The notes: generated by a model not told the origin, from the letters alone. Shown: positions 48,401 through 60,201, numbered from the stretch's first letter. The stretch is DNA of 64,000 nucleotides from Sclerodactyla briareus (GCA_026419785.1 JAODTK010002843.1:62001-126000); one strand, 5' to 3'. Numbers and translations are program-made.

Positions 48401-50395
48401 CAGTTGTTTGTAGTCGAGCCGCTGCATCCGAGCCTCAAGGCCGAGGCCGCACCCCCGGGGCCGAGTCCTCCCCTCGAGGCCGAATGCTGAGGGCCACCCT
48501 TTTTCCTAGGCGGATAATAATATCAGATAAATTGCAAATTACCAGGTGTTTGAATACATAGGTAATTTGTTTTATCTTCCCTGGCTGCAGCTAGTCTTAT
48601 GATAATATATGGAGACAAAATGTTTGAAGTCCGAAAAATGAGGATTGAACCAGCACAAGTTGATATGCAACAAATTTTAACCTTGAAGTCAGTACTCAGA
48701 ATGAAAAAAAATATGAATGCAGGTTTGAAAATGATTAATGCTTTCGAGATTGGCTATGAAGGTTATACTTGTATCATCACATTAATACCTTACTATGACT
48801 CTCATAAGTGCACGGGCAGGACAGGTATAAGCCTAGTGTAGGACACTTCACTGCATTTGGAACATCAAGTATTCCAGCATGTGTGCGAAAGCAGAGGTAC
48901 TTGATTCTGGCTGCCACCATCTGGCTGCCCAAAGGGCTGTGTATTTTAATCGCAGATGACCTACACATGCAATCATGTGTGTACGGACAACATAATTTTT
49001 TTTTTAATCTATAAATATAAACATTTTAAAATCCATCTGGCTAGCAACACATTCACTCAATATCAATCCAAAACATAGAGTGACTAAAACCCTAACAACA
49101 AAACAAACCCAGAGAGCGAAGAGGCTTAGGGATTACCTTGGACGCCGACGGTTGCTGACCTCAGATGGGGACCTTTGCCCCTGACCGAAAAAACCAATAG
49201 GGAAATCATTGTACTCATTATGGGGAACAAACATACCAAGGATGCGCTTGATCAACCAAGGTGAGAGAATAGAGTTATTCGTGTTAACAATCCAGGTGTC
49301 AGACACAGACACACACACACACTTCGTCATGACTACATAGATTGACTTGACTAGAGTCGATCATAAAACTACACATCGCCTGGCGAGTAAACCAGCAAGT
49401 ATAGAAGTATCCAAATTTGAGCAATTCAGTGGCGGGAGAGACAATGTCAATTTCATTCGATAACGACTGAAGGATGAGATCGGGTGGGGTCATGCATGAG
49501 GCTAACATGAATGTTAGCCTTAACCGATCGCACCATGTTCCAACACGCAAATCAGCGATAAAAAAAGTACGTTCAAAATCCAGGATGCCCGCCTGTGGTG
49601 TGGGGCGACGGCCCTTTTTTTCAAGCATTCCGAGATTCTCTATTCATAATACATGTTGCAAGTTTCAGTAACACGACAATGCGTTGGAGAGTGATGGCGT
49701 TAACAGAAAATTCTCCATCCGGCGCGGTGCTGGCGAAGACGGGAACATACTATCCCAATGTGGGGATATAATGCATTGAAGGAATAAAAATATTTTGGTG
49801 TGACTTTCTCATGTACGACTACAGTGTCGTTATAAATATAAATTTAATGAATAGTAAAATACATGCACGATCTGAAGAAACAGACCACATTCTACATATT
49901 TTAATGGTCCCGGCTTATGCACAGTGTTATGCACTGGAGCACCTAGCATTCCATCTCGCAACTCCTACTATGGACGTAAGGGGGGGGGGGGAGCAGTGAG
50001 TGAGTGTTCACTCGTGACCGCGCCAGTGCAGGATTCGCTGAGTGTACACAAGCTATACATTATGGTGTACTGTGTGCACTTGCACGCATCAGAACGTAAG
50101 AGAGCTACGGCCAGCAAAATCGCTAGGCAGCGATTCACGGGAAATGCAGCGGGCTGAGCGCGGCGACCAGTACATTTTATCGCAGTCTTTGGGGTGATAA
50201 CCGAGTATGCTAACTTAGTTCAAAATGTCGCGAAATTCAACAAAATCAGACAATCAAATTGTGACATAAAATATTCATTTGTTCTTCGATTCAATAGCAA
50301 GAAAATATGTCCGGCCTCGACCCGGGCCACAGAGCCGAGGCCAAGGGGCCGCCAAAAACTTGCCTCGAGGCGGCAACATCGAGTCTCCAACACTG
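48401..50395 (-). mobile_element. hAT-like non-autonomous element, copy 2 (2.0 kb, inverted)
   Basis: Same element as 16268-18417, in opposite orientation. The plus-strand left end is CAGTTGTTTGTAGTCGAGCC and the right end, in reverse, CAGTGTTGGAGACTCGATG. The flanks are a perfect 8-bp duplication ACCAATAG (48393-48400 and 50396-50403). Shared interior landmarks, reading in reverse, include TTTATGTCACAA, CGCGAC, GACATTGTCTCTCCCG, CCCTATTGGTTTTTTCGG, CTAAGCCTCTTCGCTCTCTGG, GATGGATTTTAAAATGT, GGCAGCCAGATGGTGGCAGC and the GGCCTC arrays at both ends. Minus-strand open frames at 49133-49628 are non-coding element sequence. No transposase. Confidence 0.85.
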
Positions 50396-50404
50396 ACCAA
50401 TAGG

Positions 50405-51000
50405 TTCCTACATATTTTGATTTAATTGATTCCTACTCTTCAGAAAGCAATCAGGGCTCATTAAGGAACCCTGACATAGCCCACGTGGATGGGCTCTATA
50501 ACCATCTCTTCTTAACTAGTCCCGAATGACATGATGGGATATTAAGAACTCCAGGATTGCACCACAGAAAAAGAGTGGAAGAACGACGTCCAATGTGAAT
50601 GATTCACAGCCAATTGATGAGATTCGGCAAATATCCCCAAAACAGGGACCCAGGAAACCACAAGTCAACTGCTTTACAATGGAGATATGAGGTGGCAAAA
50701 CCTCATCATTGCAACTGCAAGTATGCCACCTAGGTAAATGTGAGGGGGCTGGTGCAGGACTTTATTGTGTGCTTGCAAGGTAACTGCTACCACTCGCCAC
50801 TTTTCTGCCCAGGGTGTACGTAGAAACGTACATACATACATACATACAGCATATGCATATGAATGAATACGCTGCTAGCATCTGGATATACATGATTACA
50901 TTGTGGGTTGAGAAAACAGGTTGGCTCCACCCTCTGGGTGGTTTGTGCATTGTTGATTGATTTTCCACACTGGGGTGAATTTTCCCCATTGAATTCGTTT
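50405..51000. other. Intronic stretch without recognised features
   Basis: A short CATA run lies at 50828-50850. Nothing else identified. Confidence 0.4.
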
Positions 51001-51019
51001 GTCCTAACTACATTACCTA

Positions 51020-51300
51020 CCTACATGCATGCATGCGTACATACATAATACATACATACAGACAGAAAAGACAGACAGGCAGGCAGACAGAAGACAGACA
51101 GACAGACAGACAGACACACACCACACAACACACACACATACAAACACCAACACACAACCACATACTTACAACAAGCATACATACATACATACATACATAC
51201 ATACAACCGGAATTACATACATCATACATCATACATACATACATACATACATACATACAAACATACATAATACACACAGACGCGGACAGACAGGTCTGTC
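51020..51300. repeat. Compound microsatellite (CATA)n-(CAGA)n-(CA)n-(CATA)n
   Basis: Tetranucleotide CATA and CAGA runs with an intervening CA-rich part; the CATA runs at 51175-51205 and 51230-51262 are nearly pure. The open frames over it on both strands (MYVCMYVC and HTYIHTYI products) are artefacts. Confidence 0.95.
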
Positions 51301-51534
51301 ATTACTCACAACTGGTACACTGGTGAACAATGTTGCTAGCTGATTGTGGGCAAAATAAGAGGAGTCCTACATTGTCCCTGAGAATGAGTCATATTATCTA
51401 GTTGTTATTGACAGTTTTAATATGCGTAAGAATCTCAAACTTGTCCTTATCCAGAATACGAGAGCAAGAGGGCAACCCTAGGAAGGCATGAAGACAAAAG
51501 TTGACAGGAAAACAGTAGTAAGGTAGGACATTTC

Positions 51535-52000
51535 TCTGCAGTCATGCAGTGTGTGTGTTGTCAGATGGTGTGTGTTTGAGTGTCTGGGTGTGGACCAATA
51601 AACTCCACCAACATGGATGGATCAAGCTAACTGGTATGTGGGTTCCCTGCGTGAGTACATGCTCCTTATAGTTTTGGTGTCAGGTAGGAGGTCATCGGAG
51701 GTCACCAGAGTCCGAAAAGCTTGTGAACACGAAAGTACCAGCAAGCTTGTCTGATTCAAGTTGATATTTGGAATACTGGCTTTCTCATGGGGAGTACAGA
51801 ACCCTAGTGCTTGGGGTGATAGGGCAAAGGTCCACTTTGATAAAAATTGGGAAAGTAACTTGACTTAAACTTGTCCCCATCTGGGATGAATTGAGCTCAT
51901 ACTGGGTAGTGGGTTCCATGGGAGTACATTCACTATCGTTTGGGGTCAGGCCAGAGGTATTGAGGGTCACTAGAGGTTGAGGATGAAAAACTTGTGACAC
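51535..52000 (+). repeat. Interspersed family A copy
   Basis: Starts CTGCAGTCATGCAGTGTGTG; shows GGATGGATCAAGCTAACTGG, GTATGTGGGTTCCC, GAGTACATGCTCC, AGGAGGTCATCGGAGGTCAC and a second monomer (51880-51990) with TGGGTAGTGGGTTCCATGGG. Confidence 0.75.
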
Positions 52001-52089
52001 TTACTATACAACGGTAGCGAGATGCGGTATTGGGTTACGGTTCCAGTGAACACGTGATCTTTTAATCTGGTAATAGTGCGCCACAATAC

Positions 52090-52315
52090 AGTCCAGCTCA
52101 ATAGGTATGTCCTTTACATCGCATGTGTATGGAATGAAGGCATCCTCTGTTCTGATTAATGTTACAGTACTACTGATACAGGTATTGAGTTTTAACTTAG
52201 GTTTCACAGGTAAACTCGTATATTGCAGTTTGCTGTGTATGGAATAGAGGCATCATTGTTTGTAAGAGTACAGTACTACTGATACAGGTATTGAGTTATA
52301 AAACCTGGATGCAAA
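52090..52315. repeat. Tandem repeat, ~105-bp unit, part 1
   Basis: Two units sharing GTATGGAATAGAGGCATC, GTACAGTACTACTGATACAG, GTATTGAGTT and CACAGGTAAACTC. The same unit forms a longer array at 54320-54790. Confidence 0.8.
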
Positions 52316-52319
52316 GTTC

Positions 52320-52595
52320 CCGGAATCCACCGTAAAGTGGAAGAACACACGAAAGCTTGATGGAACACTTTAATGGTTAGTAGCCCGATCGACGGTAATG
52401 GTTTGAAACGCCAATTTATTTTTGTTACAGCCGCCCTGATGGCGTTGAACGCATGGAATACCTGGCTATATTTGTAAGGGACTAAGAACTCATTGAAATA
52501 TTTCGGCAGTCGCGTTAGTTTGGCGAAATGAGGATTTCGGGATTACGTAATGTTCTGACGTCATTATAAACTATGACCCGGTTTTTCGTTTTCTT

Positions 52596-52641
<46 letters not shown>

Positions 52642-54315
52642 CGGGCGATTACGTAATCGTTCTGACGTACTTATAACCTATGACCCGAGGGTCCATATTG
52701 ACGGAAAACAACTAAAACAACAATAACAACAACAACAATAACAAATAACAACAAAAACAAGGCGCGACAGCACAAATTGCCCGACTTGCCCCACAGGCGT
52801 TAGGCCTTGCACGCACCTGTACGTGGGGCGCCTGCATGCATGCCTGACTGCGCTGTGGGATGTTACAGTGGGGAGTCGAAGGCATTCAATTGAATTGAAT
52901 TGATGAAATTACAATACCGCACGCGTTAACAGAACGAAGTTCTCGGAGTTATGAAGCGGTAATAGTTTAGAAATTAAATGTAGGTTAGATTATGGTGGGT
53001 ACCGACCAGTAGGCTGGAGGGACGGCTCCGACATCGGCTTAGGTTAGTTTAACGTTAGGCCCTCAGCTTGCCGGCTAGCCTAGGAGACATAAAAAAAAAA
53101 AAAAATTCACATTACAAATCTACAAATATGGTTACACAGTCGTCGCAAGAATAAAGTAGGACATAAACAACTATCAAGCCAATCTCATTCGCCAAGCCTG
53201 ACTTAGGGACTATATTATTGTAAGTGTGTAGTAGAATAGGAATTTGTGGGAAATGAATAGGCTAAGCTTGTACTTGCATAAGGTGTTACTGGCCCTAATG
53301 TTCTCACATCACTGTCCATTGTGAAACACAGGATGTAGGGTGTGGCACGTCAGTCAAATGAGTGACAAGTTGAAAGACTACATACAGTCTATGCCTACGC
53401 TATAATCTTGGTGTGGAAGTACCTAAAGGCTGAAACAAACTGTCCATGGTGGCGCACCAGTAAAAAAGATTGTAGCTTGTCTTTCAATTACTTCACAGTA
53501 CATGTAAGAGAATCACAAAAAAGCTGATTTAGTTATGTTTTTTATAACTCTAATGAGTTTCGGCGGACATGTAAAGGCAGCGTAACAATACTTTCACGTG
53601 AGAAAATCCACAAATTTGATGTTGCTTAAACACCTCAGAAAAAGATTTTAATGCTATGATGATTGTTCGTCTTAAACATCACAAAATAAGGTATTTATGA
53701 AATGGAAATTGCACCCTATCATTAAGTGAGAGGTGTCAGTCCCTTGAGGGTACGGCATCCTCTCACCACCAAACATCTTAAGCAGATTCTCCCATTGCAA
53801 AGCTTACAGCGAAATATTCTTTGTATTATTAAGCAAAACTGAATGGCATCCGGACAAAAAGGAATCGGTGAGAGGCGAGCCTTTAACCACACTTGAAAGA
53901 GTTGGGGAGGGGCCCAAAACTTCGTGGGGATTAAAATTATGAATGCAGTAAACTGCGTCCAAGTTATAAATATTATAACTAATAGTCATTCTTACCAAAA
54001 GGCCATTAACTCCCTTGTCGTTAGTAGCATGGATGGAATCCTTGTCACACTTATTGTTCACAACCCACATATTAATATAACAAGATGCTCATTACAAAGG
54101 CGGTCATGACAGGTATACCACCATTTCTATAAGCCTTCTCTCCAACCCAGCAATTGACGGGTAGGTAGTTATGTTCTTGAAGAGGCGAGACACATCGGAT
54201 AGGTCCTTCCTAAATAAGTACACTATTGTATATTACTGAAATCACCCATATCACACTCGCCATTGACCACCCCGCAGTGAAGGCTTTTAATTCTGGTTCC
54301 GAAATCTGGCGTCTC
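52320..54315. other. Stretch between two halves of a tandem array
   Basis: About 2 kb separates the 105-bp repeat units at 52.1-52.3 and 54.3-54.8 kb. It includes a poly-T tract (52599-52641) and an AAC-rich stretch (52713-52758). No gene is recognised. It may be a later insertion into one array; clear terminal repeats were not found. Confidence 0.4.
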
Positions 54316-54319
54316 ACTG

Positions 54320-54795
54320 TAAAATCTTTACCATTCAGTTTGATATGGTTATGGATAGAGGCATCCTTGTGCTGTAGTTAAGCGTACAGTACTACTATGA
54401 CAGGTATGAGTATAATTAGTTCTCATAGGTAAACTCTTTACCATTGCAGTTTGATATGGGTATGGACTAGAGGCAGACTTTGTTCTGGTTAAGATAGCAG
54501 ATACTACTGATATAGGTATTGAGGTATAACCTAGGTCTCACAGGTAGTAACTCTGTACCATTGCAGTTTGGTTATGGAATAGAGCGGCATCCTTGTTTGG
54601 TACAGTACAGTTACTACTGATACAGGTATTGAGTTATAATCTAGTTCTCATAGGTAAACTCTTTACCATTACAGTTTGCTATGGTGGTATGGATGAAGGA
54701 TTCCGTTTTCTGAATAAATGGCTAAGTACTACTTGATACAGGGGTATTGAGTTTAACCTAGGACCCACAGGTAAACCTTTAAAATCATTACAGGG
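54320..54795. repeat. Tandem repeat, ~105-bp unit, part 2
   Basis: Four to five units with the order ACTCTTTACCATTGCAGTTTG, ATGGTTATGGA, TAGAGGCATCC, TACAGTACTACTGATACAGG, TATTGAGTTATAACCTAG and TCTCACAGGTAAAC. Small indels distinguish the units. Confidence 0.85.
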
Positions 54796-54799
54796 TCAT

Positions 54800-56925
54800 A
54801 GTGTGGTCCAGATGCACCATAAACCACTTGTAGGCATAAATTTCAAATTGATAGAGGAATTGTTACAAAATGAAAATTTGTATTTAATATGATTTAAAAA
54901 GGCAATTAAAACCCTTCCTGTATTCGCCGGCAGTGCATATTCTGTTCCACAAGCAAATGGTCCCTTTAGGTGATGCAATGAGGGTACACTACGCTAGAAA
55001 GTAAGCCCCCTGAGGGCGGTTTTTTTTTAAAATTATTTTCATAGAATATACCACGGCACCCCCCTCTGTCATAATAGTGTAGGACCACTGAATGGGAGGA
55101 CAAGACACTTCTTTGTTTAAAACTTTGAAGAACTATAACACAAAACTGTTTGTTGTGTGTTAGTGAACATTAGATTTGCCTACACGGACTGGAACTACCT
55201 GTTACAGGAGCATTACCTTGTATACTAACGAACCTGACTTTCGGCATTAAATTCTCCCAGATTACTCCAGAAAATGGTTTGCAGAGTGAACTGATCAAGA
55301 GTTTTATGTGCAGCTCTCTGAGGATGAGCCGGTGGTGGATATTTTTCCCAACTTTGTTTGGAACATGTCAGGTTTTGCTAAAGTTACGGGTCATTTGTAC
55401 ACATAGAGACTCAGGTACCATTTACTTCACAGTGAGAATAGGCAGAGAGTATAGGGCAAACAAGCCCTCATTGTATTACAGAGGACGAGATTAGAGAAGT
55501 ACAAGAACCCTATGTTTTATGGGGTTGGGGCCCACTTTCAGTAAATAATAACTTTCAAATTTTCATTTTAAGTCTGCACGAAACAAAAATACAAAAACCT
55601 GGATGAAGACGTTCTTACTATTTTCCACTGGTGGTCCGATTACCTCTTATCCACTATCCTATCATTTCCTTCTCTTACATTCCCACTATCTAATGATATT
55701 ATAATATAATAATATATACACAATTTATATAGCGCACTAATCAGTCAAGGACTGCTCTAAGGTGCTTTACACTATGGCACAACAAGAAACAACATATAGG
55801 AATACTATATAAATATGTTTTAACTCTACTTCCAAGGAGTTGTCGACTAGTGGAGAGGATTGTGCTGTGGAAGGGATTCCACAACTTAGTAGAGACTGCA
55901 ACTAAACACCCCCTATCACCATGAGAATTTTGTACAGGGGGCTATTTTGTCATTAAGAGCCCTTGCCACCCGGTTAACTTGAATGACGACACTTTCTCTG
56001 CTACTGAAGACGATACTGTCTGGTAACAAGGTTTAAATCTCTAAGAATGGGGTTGTGATGGGTCATGTCGTTTTGGTTTTAGTGACAAGTCGTGCAGAAG
56101 CAGTGTTTCGAACATGCTTAAAGACGACCAGGAGTGATTGTGTGGTAGTGGTTCAAACAAATGTTACAATAATTTACCATTTACCAACTCCTATTACCAT
56201 TACTCCTAATCATTTCACTGTGTAATTTAAAGTATTTTGTTCAAGGTTCAAGGATTTTTATGCCCACATATGATGGGTCATCAAGATGAAGCACTTTTCC
56301 AGTCAGCAGTTCAGCAGCAGAAATTCAGACAAGTCCAGTGAGGGGGGTGGACAAGGATTGATGGACCGGCACGAGAAGTTCAAGGCGTCACAAGAGAAGG
56401 GATTAAGGGTTTGTCTGGGTGTGAAGGGATGCAGTATATATGGGGTGGTAGATTAGATGGTTTGATCTATTGGCCAAATGAGACCAATTATCCACTGATC
56501 ATGCATGGCCTGGGCTAATTTAGGTGGTACACATGTGGCATACATTATTGGCAGGAGGTTGCACATTGACGATTTCCAAATAAGTTTAAAAACAGAGGTT
56601 AAAAGAACTTCTTATTCATACAAGCCAGGTGGCAAGTATTTATCACACCATAAAGGTTTGTTATTTCATTCCCATGAATAATTGTTGACTTGACAGTCAG
56701 CTTCATGGGTGAAATAAATTTCAATTCTCTGAAATTAGCGGAAAACAAAACTTCAAATTGTGAAGTCGATTCAAAGTGCGACTTTAGTTGAGCAATTGGC
56801 ATGCATCAGCCAGAAATATGTTACATTATTTTGAACTGTCACAACTCTTTTGAAATGAACAATTCACCCCAATTGTTTTTTTTTTTTTCAGGGATTTTTT
56901 TTTGCTATTGTTGATAAGTATGGGA
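54800..56925. other. Intronic stretch without recognised features
   Basis: AT-rich. An open stretch at 56285-56455 (MKHFSSQQFSSRNSDKSSEG then GGQGLMDRHEKFKASQEKG) looks protein-like but lacks an acceptor and a homology match. No other candidate. Confidence 0.35.
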
Positions 56926-56929
56926 GTAA

Positions 56930-57060
56930 ATCGTAAAGGTAAAGTTTTTGGGTTGGCAGGATGTGTAATCCAGCAGGGGAGTTTCGAAAGATGTTCGTAC
57001 AATGTATGTTCAACGTTCAAACGCCATTGTTCCCTAATGACCTTTGTCACAAGATCCTTA
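56930..57060 (-). repeat. Repeat family E, copy 2
   Basis: In reverse: GTGACAAAGGTCATTAGGGA, ACAATGGCG, GAACATCTTTCGAAAC, CATCCTGCCAACCC; corresponds to 45648-45765 in opposite orientation. Confidence 0.7.
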
Positions 57061-57149
57061 TCATCTCATTAATCTGGCTTATTGAGTGGTGCACATCTGG
57101 GCTGGCATTATCCACAATTCTATGCACGACTTTGGGTGACTTTGGGGTT

Positions 57150-57480
57150 CATTAGGGTTATACCAGGATTATGCAGGACTGGGGGTCTAATGTAGTGATG
57201 CATGCAGACTGGTTAGTATGACTGGGGTCTAATGTAGGTGATGCATTCAGACTGGGATTATGTATGACTGGGGTCTAATGTAGGGATGCATTCAGATGGG
57301 ATTATGTAGAGGGGTTAATGCTAGGTGATGGCATTCAGATGGGATTAGTATGACTGGGGTCGAATGTAGGTGAATGATTCGACTGGGCTTAGATTGACGG
57401 GGGGTCTAATGTAGGGATGCATTCAGATGGGCTTGATGACTGGGGTCTAATGTAGGTGTGCATTCAGACAGAATTATCCA
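57150..57480. repeat. Minisatellite, ~44-bp unit, about 7 copies
   Basis: GACTGGGGTCTAATGTAGG and GATGCATTCAGACTGGGATT recur at starts near 57180, 57224, 57267, 57311, 57355, 57400 and 57440. Units differ by small indels. Confidence 0.9.
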
Positions 57481-57734
57481 CAGAATTAAAGGTATGGTCA
57501 TCGTAGGGGTTTCAATTCTCTACGATGACGTATCATCAGTCTTAAAGTGCAACAAGAGAACCTTGGCACCTGTATTTTTTCCCTAAAGTGCTCAGCCAAT
57601 TACTCGATAACTTATGAATGGTAGGGCTAGATGATATTATTGATAAACAATGAGGAGTTCATTATGATATTGCAGTTGCTTCTTAAAACTGGTTGGGGGA
57701 GTAATATTAAGTATGTGGTTCCTTGTTTTGATTC

Positions 57735-58445
57735 CGTGACGATGTCAGAGGAATCGATGCAGTCATGACAGTGTGTGTGAGGTGTTGTATGAGTGATGCC
57801 AGTTGTGAACACAATAATCAACTTGTATGGGGTTCCCAATATGAGTACATGAACCAATGTTTTAAACAGTAATCTGAGGTCAACAGGGGTCAGAGTCTGG
57901 AAATCATGTGAACACAATAAGTCCAGAATGCTTAGTGAAAATCAAGCTGAAATTGGTTCGTCGTGACGCTTTTTTTTATGGAGAGTGCAAGATCATATTG
58001 TTTGTGGCGTAGATTGGGGGTCATTTTCGATGAAAAATGAATATTCTGGCCATTTTTTTGGCTTTGAACAGGGTACACTGACCCCCCACCTGGATGGATC
58101 AGGCTCATACTTGGTATGTGCATGGTCCCCATGAACCACATGAACCTATTGGTCTGGGGTCAGGTCAAAGGTCAACAGAGGTCAATGTCTGGAAACCTTG
58201 TGAACACGGTGGTAAGTCTAGAAATGTGGTCTTCAACGGTGACACCACCCCACCTGGATGGATCTAGCTCTCACTAGGTACATTGGTTTCCCTCTATGAG
58301 CACATGAACCCTATCGTTTTGGGGTCAGATCAAAGGTCAAATTATAAAAATCTGTAAACATGTGAAGTCGTCAATGTTTATCTTGATCAGGTCAGGATGC
58401 AGTCAAGGATTCACTAAGCCTTCTGGCTTTCTGATTGTTGTGGTT
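57735..58445 (+). repeat. Interspersed family A copy with perfect DR1 nuclear-receptor motif
   Basis: Begins AGAGGAATCGATGCAGTCAT (57749) and GACAGTGTGTGTGAGG, then three monomers with TGGATGGATC, TTGGTATGTGC, CATGAACC and GGGGTCAGGTCAAAGGTCAA. It ends TTCACTAAGCCTTCTGGCTT (58411). At 58162-58174 it carries AGGTCA-A-AGGTCA, then a third AGGTCA at 58179-58184. A related AGATCA-A-AGGTCA lies at 58327-58339. Confidence 0.85.
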
Positions 58446-58599
58446 ATCAATAATTAGTATAGTAAAATATATGTGGTCATGCTTGAAAATCATCCCATTT
58501 TTTCAAACCATCTAACCTCAACAACTGCAAATTCATTTATGTAATGACTTCAGTTGGATATGGGAAATATACTATAGGCCAATACTTTCTGTGTTTGAT

Positions 58600-59915
58600 T
58601 AATATTTATTGAGACATGGAGAAATGTGCTCAAATTTTCTTCGAGACAGCCACAAAACAGATTAGAGAACCTCCAAGGGTAGCATATTCTGAATCTGTCA
58701 AGGATGCCGTTCTGATTCTCCTTGATTATTCTGCAGCGTTTGATACCACAATCATTAGATTCTCATCGAACGTCTACATGAACGCTTATGGTATCACAGG
58801 GCATGCTCAACAATGGTTCACCAGTTACCTGCAGAATCGGCTCCAGAGGGTGAACTTATGAAACATCAGAACGTTTCTATCTGACGACCTTCTGCTTGAT
58901 GTGGGCATTCCTAGGGGTCCGTTTTGTGCCCACAGCTCTTCACTCTGTACACCCGCTCTCTGGGTGACATGATCTCAGCACACGGATTGATACAATGAAT
59001 ATGCTTGACGACACTCAATGTACTACACTGATCGAGACAAAAAGTCAGGAAGAGACGGCAATATAGAACTGTGTATACGTGATGTCAAAGCATGGTGATT
59101 AAGAACAGGCTAATGCGATGACTCGAAAAACTGAAGTGTCTTCATCTCCTCCGGTCCAATGAGAACGCCTACCACACCCAACATCTCTATTGGCGATGCT
59201 ATGGTTAGCATCTCTAACACGGCTGCCAATCTTGGCATCGTCTTTGATTGGGACCTGGACATGAATGACCATGTTAAGAAATTTGTCCACGCTGCCTCCT
59301 ATGCTCTGTACAGAATCGGCCGTCTCCGCAAATACCTTGGACACCGGATCAACTGAGCCTGTGGGACCATTGCCTTCGTGTACGCGTCTGGACTATTTTA
59401 ACAGTCTGTTGTATGGTCTTCCTGCAACAGAAATCCAAAAGCTCCAAGGGATAAAGAACTCTGCAGCTAGGATGGTGTCCCGCTGTAGCAAACATCTCAA
59501 ATAAAGCCGATTCTCAGCAACTTCACTGGCTACCTATTCAGGAACGAATAATCTACAAAATCACTCTCCTAACATATAAAGCTCTTCATGAAATGGCTCC
59601 CATCTATATCCAGACTGATATCACAGTACCCGCCCTTCTCGTTCCCTCCGTTCTTATACCCAGTGTTTGCTTTGTCACCCACCATCATCACGAAAAGCAC
59701 ATTATGGTGATCGTTCTTTCTCTGCTCAGCGCCAGCCATTTGGAACAAACTTCCGATGAGCATCCGAAGTGAAACATCACTGAAACTCTTACAAACTTAC
59801 CCTTGAAGACACATCTATTTGTAAATTGTTTCTGTTAATCTACTCTACTGTTAAGCGCTTTGAGATTGTTTTTTGTAAGGCGCTATATAAGTCACATGTA
59901 TTATTATTATTAAGG
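58600..59915 (+). mobile_element. CR1/L2-like LINE 3' half
   Basis: Plus-strand RT to the 3' end: AVLILLDYSAAFDTTIIRF, YGITGHAQQWFTSYLQNRLQ, then GIPRGSVLCPQLFTLYT after slips, a degraded YADD (MLDDTQC), PTTPNISIGDAMVSISNTAA, NLGIVFDWDLDMNDHVKKF, ASYALYRIGRLRKYL, SRLDYFNSLLYGLP-like text, IQKLQGIKNSAARMVSR, LHWLPIQERIIYKITLLTYK and LKTHLF. The 3' terminus GGCGCTATATAAGTCACATG runs into TTATTATTATTA (about 59902-59915), the microsatellite tail typical of CR1/L2-type elements. It is 5'-truncated with several frame breaks and ends only 42 bases before a GTF3C1 exon. Confidence 0.92.
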
Positions 59916-59957
59916 CAAGGAATCATGCAGAATACTGCTCTTCAATTATCTCCACAG

Positions 59958-60201
59958 AAAGAGACCGAGTTGAAGCAGTTACAGGAGGCCCCTCTGCTCT
60001 TCTGTCCCTCACCTGAGAAAAAAGAGGAGAATGAAGAGAAGGGAGGAGCGAGAGAAAAAGAGAAAGACGAAAAGAGCACAGAAGGAAAAAGAAGAAGTGA
60101 AAGAAAAGGAAGCAGAGAAAGGAGTACAGAAATCTGTACAAGATGAGAGCAGAAAAGAGTCAGACATGTCTATGGAGGGGTCCACAAAGAAAAATCACCG
60201 G
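59958..60201 (+). CDS. GTF3C1: Probable GTF3C1 exon (charged linker)
   Basis: The acceptor CTGCTCTTCAATTATCTCCACAG-type tract ends at 59957; the donor GTGAGT begins at 60202. Reads KETELKQLQEAPLLFCPSPE then, after a one-base slip in an A-run near 60018-60023, a long Lys/Glu/Arg stretch (KRRE...KEKEEVKEKEAEK) and SVQDESRKESDMSMEGSTKK, NHR. It leaves in phase 0 into the next exon, whose start continues naturally (NHR|KWPV against vertebrate RNYHPIVVPGLG). The vertebrate protein has a Ser/Glu/Lys-rich linker in this place. A coiled or disordered charged region is likely. Confidence 0.65.

Noticed and set aside
49133-49628. Adjacent minus-strand frames (65 and 109 codons) considered as a possible host gene
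   Set aside because: They lie inside the hAT-like copy 2 and correspond to non-coding, frame-broken sequence in copy 1 (17290-17650).
51017-51343. Open frames with MYVC and HTYI repeats
   Set aside because: Translation of CATA/CAGA microsatellite.
52432-52474. Exon-like segment with good acceptor and GTAAGG donor (RPDGVERMEYLAIF)
   Set aside because: Only 43 bases, no homology recognised, and it sits in a stretch that may be an insertion between two halves of a tandem array.
56285-56455. Polar open frame MKHFSSQQFSSRNSDKSS...
   Set aside because: No acceptor with a pyrimidine tract and no alignment to the missing GTF3C1 segment.
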